Shown in pieces: positions 43,096-49,822 of a DNA stretch of 64,000 nucleotides. Both the position numbers and the translations under genes were made by a program. The notes under the pieces are model-generated. The model was not told the origin of the DNA. It saw nothing but the letters and a program-made list of their open reading frames with translations, and did no database searches. Location of the stretch: contig NZ_LT629791.1 of NCBI RefSeq assembly GCF_900105925.1, positions 5,240,001 through 5,304,000 of the forward strand, written 5' to 3'. Source of the stretch: Jiangella alkaliphila. Its GTDB lineage: Bacteria; Actinomycetota; Actinomycetes; Jiangellales; Jiangellaceae. Position 1 is the stretch's first letter. Every line of letters starts with the position of its first letter.

Positions 43096-45894
43096 TCAGG
43101 TGCGGCGGCTGCGCAGGAACGACGCCGCGGCGGCCGCGGCCGCGAACACGCCGAGCGCGACCACGCCGCGGGCGACGTTGCGGCCGCCCTCGCCGCTCAC
43201 TTCGGGGATCTCGTACGTGAACGCCGTCTTCAGCATGGCGCCATCCGGTGCGCCGTTGACCAGCGGCTCGTTCTTGGCCCGGTCGGCGCCGGCCTCGAGC
43301 AGGGCGTACCGGGTGCCGAAGTCGGCGGCGGTCTCCTGCCCGGCGCTGGCCAGTTCCGACGCGCCCTCGGTGGACAGCCGCTGAGCGCCGTCGACGAGCT
43401 GGGGTGCGCCCTGGGCGGCCTGGAGCAGGCCGTCGTAGATCTGGGTGGAGCCGTCGGCGGCGTCCTCCAGGCCGGTGGCCAGCACGCCGGCCCCGACGGC
43501 AGCCTCGTCGGCGCCGTCGGCCAGTTGCCCGGCGCCGTCGGAGATCTGCCCCGCGCCGTCCGCCGCCGCCTCCGCGCCGTCGGCCAGCTGGCCGGCACCG
43601 TCCTCGATCTGCCCGGCACCGTCGGCGGCGTCGCGGGCGCCGTCCTCGAGCTGACCGGCGCCGTCGGCGATCCGGCCCGCGCCGTCGGCGGCCTCCTCGG
43701 CGCCCGCGGCCAGCGTGCCGGCGCCGTCGGAGATCCGCAGGTTGCCGTCGTGCAGCTGGTGCGCGCCGTCGGTGAGCTGCATCAGCCCGGAGACCAGCGC
43801 GTTGCCGCCGTCGATGATCTGGTCGACGCCATCGCTGAGGCCGTTGACGCCGCCGCGCAGCGTCTCGTCGGCCGGGGTGTCATCAGGCTCGCCGACGCCG
43901 CCCTGCACCGACCCGACCACGCCGCTGACCAGCTCTCCGACGCCTTCGTCGAGCAGGTTGAGGCCCTCCAGCAGGCCGGGCTCGTCGGCACACGCTTCGA
44001 GCGCTCCGCTGGAGAGCCCGCACTGCAGCCGCAGGAGGCCGCGGAGGACGCCGTCGCCGCTGGTCAGCGCGTGCTCCAAGGAGTTCAGCCCGCCGTACAA
44101 CGTCTCCTGGTCCATCGGATCATCCGGGTTCGCCAGCGCCGAGCGACCGTCCGCAAGTTCACCCCGCAGGGTGTTCAGAATGTCGTGCGTGATCGGATCG
44201 ACGGAGTAGCCGAGGACGGGTCGTGCTCCGTTCAGCAGCAACGCCTGCTCGGTGTCATAACAAGGCGGACCGAATCCACTGGTCCGGCGATCGACGATGT
44301 CCTGGAGAACGACAACGGCGCAGCCGAGGCGCTGGTAGGCGCCGGGGTGCGCGGGATCTTCGTTGTAGACGCCGTCGGCCATCACTTGGAGCCCGGTCAC
44401 GGCGTCTCGCTCGAGGCCGACGCGGATCTGCTGGAGGCCGCCGAGCAGTGTCCCGTCCTCGTCGACGTCGCCGATGCCGGCACGCAGCCGGTCGATGCCG
44501 TCGGCCAGGGGCTGGGCCTGCTCGGGCAGCCCGCCGATGCCGTCGTACAGCTGGGTGAGGCCGGCGTCAACGCGGTCCAGGCCGGACCCGACCTGCTCCA
44601 GTCCGCCGATCAGTTCCGGCGCGCGGTCGCCCGCGGTCTCCAGGCCCTCGGCCAGCTGCCCGGCGCCGTCGGCGGCGTCGGACGCGCCCTCGGCCAGCTG
44701 CGACGCGCCCGGCGCGAGCTGACCCTGCAGGCCGGCGGCGAGCTCCTCGCCCCCGTCGGCCAGTTGGCCGGCACCCGGCACCAGCTGCGACGCCAGCCCG
44801 TCGGCCAGCACGCCGGCGCCGTCGGCCAGCTGGGCCGCGCCAGGCGCCAGCTCACCGTTGACGCCCTGGTAGAACTCGTCGGCGCCGGCCTGGAGCTCCT
44901 GCGCTCCCGGCGCCAGCTGCTCGCCGAGCCCGTCGGCCAGCTCGCGGGCGCCCGGTGCGGCCTGGCCGGACAGCCCGGTGCTCAGCTCCTGCGCGCCGTC
45001 GCGCAGCTGGATCAGCCCGCCGAGCAGGTCCGACGCGCCGTCGCGCAGCCGCAGCAGGTTCTCGTCGATGGTCAGAGCGCCCTCAGTGAGCGCGACGCCG
45101 GACTCGATGCCGCCCTCGTACCCGGCGACGCCGGTCGCGTACGTGGGGCTGTCCAGCGGCGACACCGGCAGGGCGGACAGCGTCGCCCGTGGGATGACGC
45201 CGTCCTCGATGACGGCGGTGTAGCCGAACTCCTGCTCGGCCGAGCCGATCGGCGGGAACAGCGTCAGCGCGTACGTGAGCCGGGTGCCGCCGCGGCCGTC
45301 GCCGGCCATGTTGGCCTCGCCCGAGGCGACGCTGGTGAACTCCGACGGCAGCGTGGTGGTCATGGTCCCGACCATCGGGACGTAGACCTCCTCCTCGGCG
45401 GTCACGATGGTGCCGGTGCCGTCGTCGTACTCGACCTCGCGCGGCTCACCGGTCTCGTTGACGACCCGGTAGCGCACCTCCAGCTCGCCGGACTCCCCCA
45501 CGACGTCCTCGGCGTCGACGACCTCGCCGTCGAGCCGGTACTCCACCGACACCGACAGCGGCAGGTCACCGGCGAAGTCGGAGACGGTGCGCCGGCGCTG
45601 CTCGCCGTCGACGTCGGTCTCCAGCACCGCCTCGCCGTCCTCGGTGTCGGTGCCGCCGAAGCCGTCCAGGTTGCGCAGGCCCTCGGTGGTGACGGGGTTG
45701 CGCAGGTCGACCGAGCCGCTGCCGGTGAGGTCGAGCTGGTCGTAGACGCGGGCCTGGTTCACCTCGCCGTCGGCATGCAGGTCGACCCGCACGGTCTCGG
45801 TGTTCGTGACGTCGACGTCGGCGGCCGCGGTGGGCGCGGCCACGAGGGCGAGGGCGACGGCGCCCGCGGCGGCCATGGCGATCCGGCGGCTCAT
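43096..45894 (-). CDS. Exported repeat-rich coiled protein, YhgE/Pip-like DGA repeats
   Basis: A 932-residue protein. A signal peptide (AMAAAGAVALALVAAPTAAA, residues 6-25) is followed by a beta-rich N-terminal domain (to about 260). Then come two long tracts of seven-residue repeats of the type L.DGA.Q / LADGAGQ (about 285-460 and 700-860), like those between the membrane helices of YhgE/Pip and some MmpL-related proteins. A cysteine-containing insert (about 520-650) separates the tracts. One C-terminal membrane helix (VARGVVALGVFAAAAAAASF) ends in Arg residues. The likely topology is anchored and outside the cell, perhaps a spacer to the envelope. It is coupled (ATGA) to the membrane protein gene upstream. 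Confidence 0.8.
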   Translation of the reverse strand: MSRRIAMAAAGAVALALVAAPTAAADVDVTNTETVRVDLHADGEVNQARVYDQLDLTGSGSVDLRNPVTTEGLRNLDGFGGTDTEDGEAVLETDVDGEQRRRTVSDFAGDLPLSVSVEYRLDGEVVDAEDVVGESGELEVRYRVVNETGEPREVEYDDGTGTIVTAEEEVYVPMVGTMTTTLPSEFTSVASGEANMAGDGRGGTRLTYALTLFPPIGSAEQEFGYTAVIEDGVIPRATLSALPVSPLDSPTYATGVAGYEGGIESGVALTEGALTIDENLLRLRDGASDLLGGLIQLRDGAQELSTGLSGQAAPGARELADGLGEQLAPGAQELQAGADEFYQGVNGELAPGAAQLADGAGVLADGLASQLVPGAGQLADGGEELAAGLQGQLAPGASQLAEGASDAADGAGQLAEGLETAGDRAPELIGGLEQVGSGLDRVDAGLTQLYDGIGGLPEQAQPLADGIDRLRAGIGDVDEDGTLLGGLQQIRVGLERDAVTGLQVMADGVYNEDPAHPGAYQRLGCAVVVLQDIVDRRTSGFGPPCYDTEQALLLNGARPVLGYSVDPITHDILNTLRGELADGRSALANPDDPMDQETLYGGLNSLEHALTSGDGVLRGLLRLQCGLSSGALEACADEPGLLEGLNLLDEGVGELVSGVVGSVQGGVGEPDDTPADETLRGGVNGLSDGVDQIIDGGNALVSGLMQLTDGAHQLHDGNLRISDGAGTLAAGAEEAADGAGRIADGAGQLEDGARDAADGAGQIEDGAGQLADGAEAAADGAGQISDGAGQLADGADEAAVGAGVLATGLEDAADGSTQIYDGLLQAAQGAPQLVDGAQRLSTEGASELASAGQETAADFGTRYALLEAGADRAKNEPLVNGAPDGAMLKTAFTYEIPEVSGEGGRNVARGVVALGVFAAAAAAASFLRSRRT

Positions 45895-46511
45895 CGCAGC
45901 GCTCCTTCCCAGAACGGGCCGCGCGCGGTGTCGCCGGCCTTGTCGCCCTTGTCGTCCGGCTCGGCCTGGACGGCGTCCGGCTCGTCGTCGGAGGCGTACC
46001 GGCCGCGCTCACGGGCCCGCTCGTCCTCGATGGTGTTGCCGAGGAACACGGTGGCGAGGAAGCCGAAGGCGGCCGCCAGCAGCACCGTCGTGAGGGCACT
46101 CGGCGAGGTCTGGAAGAACTCCGGCGGCGCCGCGGTGTAGGCGACCTCGTACGCGCCGACCACCGCGGCCGCCCCGATGAGGAACGACCACAGCGGCAGC
46201 CGGCCGGAGGTCAGGAACGCGATGAGCAGGCAGGCGAGCACGACGATCATGGCGGCGACGCCCCGGCCCGCCGACGTGTCCGGCAACCAGGCTGCCCGCA
46301 GCGCGTAGCCGAGCCACGCCAGCAGCGCACCCGACAGCAGGCCGGCGGCCCGCTCCCATGGCGCGCGGTCCGGCACCACTCCGGTCGCGCCACCCAGCGC
46401 GGCACCGAGCAGGGCGACGTGCTCCAGTTCCAGGCCGAGCCACTCGCCGCCCCAGACCAACACGCCGGTCGCCACAGCCAGGAACAGTCCTGGCAGGAAA
46501 TAGCCCCTCAT
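45891..46511 (-). CDS. Hypothetical membrane protein coupled to the DGA-repeat protein
   Basis: A 206-residue protein with about six hydrophobic segments (for example LPGLFLAVATGVLVWGGEWL and AAMIVVLACLLIAFL) and a charged, Asp-rich C-terminus. Start ATG 46511 has GGAGAGGAAG ahead of it. Its stop overlaps the start of the downstream repeat protein by 4 bases, so the two are probably co-expressed and may interact. No family is recognised. A TetR-type palindrome at 46561-46582 lies 50 bases upstream. Confidence 0.72.
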   Translation of the reverse strand: MRGYFLPGLFLAVATGVLVWGGEWLGLELEHVALLGAALGGATGVVPDRAPWERAAGLLSGALLAWLGYALRAAWLPDTSAGRGVAAMIVVLACLLIAFLTSGRLPLWSFLIGAAAVVGAYEVAYTAAPPEFFQTSPSALTTVLLAAAFGFLATVFLGNTIEDERARERGRYASDDEPDAVQAEPDDKGDKAGDTARGPFWEGALR

Positions 46512-46560
46512 CGCTTCCTCTCCGGCGGACGTCCGCGGCCGCCGTCAGTCAATGAGGAGT

Positions 46561-46582
46561 CTTCTTACCAGTCAGTAACAAG
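46561..46582. promoter_or_regulatory. Candidate operator palindrome upstream of the 46511 operon
   Basis: CTTCTTAC-CAGTCA-GTAACAAG is a 22-base dyad with 7 of 8 outer pairs matching. TTAC-N6-GTAA sites of this kind are typical for TetR-family repressors. The DNA around it is relatively AT-rich, as expected for a promoter. No TetR gene is adjacent. The rest of the 46512-46728 gap shows no gene. Confidence 0.45.
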
Positions 46583-46728
46583 ACGCGCCAGTACTTTCGG
46601 CAAGAAACTTGGTCATGCAAGCACAACCGTGATGATCCGGACGCCGGCGCACCCGCCCGGCTCCAGGGCGGCAGGCACAACGCGGCAACCGGGACCGGCT
46701 GCAGCGGCGGGCTGGCACGATAGGGCGC

Positions 46729-47925
46729 GTGCCGCAGCTCGCCAGACGTCTGCTCGGTGCCGGGCGCAGCTCAGCGGGGCTGCTCGCGCTCGGCACCAGC
46801 GTCGGGAACCTCCTCGGATACGTGCTGACGGTGGCCGGTGCGCGGCGGCTCGGGCCGCACGAGTTCGGGGCGTTCAGCGCGCTGCTCGCGCTGATCATCG
46901 TCGGCAACGTCGCCGCACTGGCGGTTCAGGCGACGACGGCGCGCGCGGCGGCCACCGAGCGGCCGGTCGCGCCGGCGGTCCGGTCCGGGCTGGTCCTGGC
47001 GGTGGTCATCGGCCTGGGGCTGACGGCGCTCAGCCCGGTCGCCGAGTCGGTGCTGCAGCTGCCGTCGGCGGTGCCGGCCATCGCGGCCGCGGTGGCGATC
47101 GCGGCGCTCGCCGCAACGGCGCCGTCGCTCGGGATCGTCCAGGGCCGCGAGCGGTTCGGGCTGCTGGCGGCGCTGGTGACGATCCAGGCGGCACTGCGGG
47201 TCGGCGGCGGGCTGATCGGTATGGCGGTGGAGCCGACCGCGACCAGCGCGCTGATCGGCATCGCGCTGGGCTTCGTCGCCGCCGGCGTCGTGGCCTGGCT
47301 GGTCGCGCGGCCGTCGTCGCTGCTGTCGCCGCGCGGCGGGTTCGCCGTCCGGGCGACGCTGTCGTCGGGCGCGATGCTGCTGGGCTTCGTCGTGCTCACC
47401 AACATCGACGTGATCCTCGCCCGGCACGTGCTGTCCCCCGAGGCCAGCGGGCTGTACGCGGCCGGGTCGATCTTCACCAAGATCGCGTTCTGGCTGCCGC
47501 AGTTCGTGCCGATGCTGGCCTTCCCGGCGCTCGCCGACCCGGCGCGGCGGCGGGCCGCGGTCACGCTCGGCTTGGCGGCGGTGGCCGGCTGCGGGGCGGC
47601 GCTGACGGTGCTCTGCTGGCTGGTCGCCGGGCCCGCCGTCGACGTCGTCGCCGGCCCGTCCTACGACGACGTCGTGTCGTGGGTGCCCGGGTTCGCCGGA
47701 CTCGGCGCGCTGTACGCGCTGGCGCACCTGCTGGTGTACGCGCACCTGGCGCAGCGCGACCGGTGGACGACCGGCGTGCTGTGGGTCGTCCTGGCCGGCT
47801 ACGTCCTGGCCGTCGAGCTGTGGGCGTCGACGCTGGCCGGCGTGCTGGTGCCGGGGCTGGTCGCCGCCGGGATCATCGTGCTGTGGGGCCTGGCCCGCGA
47901 ACGGACCAGCAACCGCCTGCGCTGA
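46729..47925 (+). CDS. Polysaccharide flippase / MviN-Wzx-like membrane protein
   Basis: A 398-residue protein with about 12 membrane helices and the start LLALGTSVGNLLGYVLTVAG followed by ARRLGPHEFGAFSAL, the N-terminal signature of the Wzx/MurJ oligosaccharide flippase superfamily. The segment NIDVILARHVLSPEASGLYA is the second conserved family motif. Such proteins move lipid-linked glycans across the membrane, consistent with the neighbouring envelope genes. The stop codon TGA (47923-47925) is itself part of the hairpin shared with the convergent transglycosylase gene. The start is GTG 46729 after a weak ribosome-binding site. Confidence 0.85.
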   Translation: MPQLARRLLGAGRSSAGLLALGTSVGNLLGYVLTVAGARRLGPHEFGAFSALLALIIVGNVAALAVQATTARAAATERPVAPAVRSGLVLAVVIGLGLTALSPVAESVLQLPSAVPAIAAAVAIAALAATAPSLGIVQGRERFGLLAALVTIQAALRVGGGLIGMAVEPTATSALIGIALGFVAAGVVAWLVARPSSLLSPRGGFAVRATLSSGAMLLGFVVLTNIDVILARHVLSPEASGLYAAGSIFTKIAFWLPQFVPMLAFPALADPARRRAAVTLGLAAVAGCGAALTVLCWLVAGPAVDVVAGPSYDDVVSWVPGFAGLGALYALAHLLVYAHLAQRDRWTTGVLWVVLAGYVLAVELWASTLAGVLVPGLVAAGIIVLWGLARERTSNRLR

Positions 47926-47971
47926 TCATGTTCCCTCGCGGCGCCTCAGCGACCGCGAGGGGACATGATCA
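47923..47971. terminator. Hairpin that supplies the stop codons of two convergent genes
   Basis: TGATCATGTTCCCTCGCGG at 47923 pairs with CCGCGAGGGGACATGATCA ending at 47971, with one mismatch. The first TGA ends the flippase gene, and the mirrored TGA ends the transglycosylase gene on the other strand. It belongs by its TGATCATG core to the hairpins at 16677 and 42929. Confidence 0.75.
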
Positions 47972-49714
47972 AGGCAGAACGCGGGCGAACCAGCGACGCC
48001 GGCTGGTCGTCCGGGGCGTCGGCGTGGCCGTGTTCGGCGTCTCGGCCGCCGTCGGCGACGGCGACTCCTCGGTCGGCGCCGGCGAGTCCGTCATAGTCGG
48101 CGGCTCGGTCTCGGGCTCGCAGTCCGGGTTGGTGACGTCGGTGCCCTCGGAGGTCGTATCGGTCCCGTCGTCCGGGCACTCCTCGTTGGGCGGCGTGGTG
48201 GGCGACTCGGTGCCGGGCTCCGCACCGTCAGCGCCGTTCTCGGCCCCAGCCTCGGCGCCGGTCTCCGCACCCGTCTCGGTCCCAGTTTCAGTGCCGGTCT
48301 CGGTCCCCGTCTCGGTACCGGTCTCCGTTCCCGTTTCAGTGCCGGTCTCGGTCCCCGTCTCGGTACCGGTCTCCGTTCCCGTCTCAGTGCCGGTCTCGGT
48401 CCCCGTCTCGGTGCCGGTCTCCGCGCCGGTCTCGGCACCCGTCTCAGCGCCCGTGTCCGTCCCGGTCTCGGCGCCCGTGTCGGTGCCGGTGTCCGTGCCG
48501 ACGTCGGTGCCGGTGTCGCCACCGCTGACGTCGCCGCCGGACTCGTCGCCGCCGGACTCGTCACCGCCGGACTCGTCGCCACCGCTGACGTCACCGCCGG
48601 ACACGTCCCCACCGGAGACGTCACCGCCCGAGACGTCACCACCGGACACGTCACCACCGCTGACGTCACCACCGGACACGTCACCACCGCTGACGTCGCC
48701 GCCCGAGACGTCACCGCCGGAGACGTCGCCGCCGCCGTTCTCGTCACCACCGGGGGGCGGAGTGTTGGGCGGGGTCGTGGGCTCCGGGTCGGGCGGGGTG
48801 GTGCCGGGCGGAGTGGGCGTCGGGGTGCCGTCGGGGTTGGGCGCGTCGCTCGACGGCGGGGGCAGCGGCGGACCGGCCGGGCCGGGGCCAGGGGTCTCGG
48901 TGATGTAGCCGCTGCCGTTGTCGTAGGCCCGGATCCACGCCATCACGTTGTCGACGTACGTGGTGGACGGGTTGTAGCGGAACAGTGCGGCCCGCAGGTC
49001 GGCCTCGTTGGCGAGGTTGCCGCCGCCGGCGCACAGATACTGCGCGGACGCGAGCGTGGCGTCGAAGACGTTGTGGGGGTCGACGATGCTGTCGCCGTTA
49101 CCGTCGGCGCCGAAGGTCTTCCAGGTGCCCGGGATGAACTGCATCGGGCCGACGGCGCGGTCCCAGACGGTGTCGCCGTCCCAGCGGCCGCCGTCGCTGT
49201 CGCCGATGGACGCGAAGCCGTTGCCGTTCAGCGCGGGGCCGACGATGCGCGGCTGGACGTCGCCGGCGGCGGTGACCTGGCCGCCGTTCGCGTGCCCGGA
49301 CTCGATCTTGCCGATGCCGGCGAGGATCTCCCAGCGGATGCCGCAGCCGGGGTTCTCGAGCGTCATCTGCGCCGCGGCGTTCTGGTACGCCTCGAGCACC
49401 AGCCCGGGGATGCCCAGGCCGCTGGCCAGCGTCTGCGTGACGACGCTCGGTGACGGGGTAGCCCCGACGATGAACCCGGCAGCCACCGCGGCCGCGTTGT
49501 CGGCGACTACCGTGACCGAGGCTTGACCGTCAGTCGGATCGCTGGAGATGATCGCGTCGCCGCGGCCCTGGAAGATGCCGTCGGACTCGGAGTCGTCGGG
49601 ATACTCGGACGAGGACACGAGCTGGGTCGGTCCAGGAAGTCCTGCCGCACCACCCAGGCAGAGAACCCCCGAGGTCGCAACGACGGCCCCAGCGGCTCGG
49701 AACACAGGTCGCAA
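47969..49714 (-). CDS. Lytic transglycosylase-like protein with a long repetitive tail
   Basis: A 581-residue exported protein. An N-terminal secretion signal (VFRAAGAVVATSGVLCLGGA) is followed by a transglycosylase domain at about residues 105-255: CGIRWEILAGIGKIESGHA carries the catalytic Glu, then AVGPMQFIPGTWKTFG, LASAQYLCAGG and ALFRYNPSTTYVDNV, the MltB/SLT-like set. The domain cleaves peptidoglycan glycan strands. From about residue 280 the protein is a Pro/Gly linker, then repeats of GGDVS (about 330-400) and of TETG (about 410-500), then an acidic Ser/Thr/Pro tail. The tail probably spans or binds the cell wall. It is convergent with the flippase gene. Confidence 0.88.
   Translation of the reverse strand: MRPVFRAAGAVVATSGVLCLGGAAGLPGPTQLVSSSEYPDDSESDGIFQGRGDAIISSDPTDGQASVTVVADNAAAVAAGFIVGATPSPSVVTQTLASGLGIPGLVLEAYQNAAAQMTLENPGCGIRWEILAGIGKIESGHANGGQVTAAGDVQPRIVGPALNGNGFASIGDSDGGRWDGDTVWDRAVGPMQFIPGTWKTFGADGNGDSIVDPHNVFDATLASAQYLCAGGGNLANEADLRAALFRYNPSTTYVDNVMAWIRAYDNGSGYITETPGPGPAGPPLPPPSSDAPNPDGTPTPTPPGTTPPDPEPTTPPNTPPPGGDENGGGDVSGGDVSGGDVSGGDVSGGDVSGGDVSGGDVSGGDVSGGDVSGGDVSGGDESGGDESGGDESGGDVSGGDTGTDVGTDTGTDTGAETGTDTGAETGAETGAETGTETGTETGTETGTETGTETGTETGTETGTETGTETGTETGTETGTETGAETGAEAGAENGADGAEPGTESPTTPPNEECPDDGTDTTSEGTDVTNPDCEPETEPPTMTDSPAPTEESPSPTAAETPNTATPTPRTTSRRRWFARVLP
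48291..48420. repeat. 48 bp higher-order tandem repeat coding the TETG tract
   Basis: Two full 48-base units (48291-48338 and 48339-48386) and most of a third differ by one or two bases. Each unit consists of four degenerate 12-base subunits encoding Thr-Glu-Thr-Gly. Near-identity at synonymous sites points to recent expansion by slippage or unequal crossover. It is within the transglycosylase gene. Confidence 0.75.
48520..48740. repeat. Tandem 15-base repeats coding GGDVS/GGDES
   Basis: A run of 15-base units encodes Gly-Gly-Asp-Val-Ser or Gly-Gly-Asp-Glu-Ser in the transglycosylase tail. Copies differ mainly at third codon positions and by exchange of Val for Glu. Repeat number is likely to vary between strains. 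Confidence 0.7.
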
Positions 49715-49822
49715 AGCGGACTCCCGTTCTCACGACGTCCGTACGAGCCTCGCATGCGATCGTCCGTTCGGTCTACCCCACAATGCAAACAGATGACCAA
49801 CGTGTGGTTTACACGGAGGGAG

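Noticed and set aside
48520-48740. CRISPR-like regular repeats
   Set aside because: The repeats are contiguous 15-base units without spacers, in frame within the transglycosylase gene, and encode Gly-Gly-Asp-Val/Glu-Ser.
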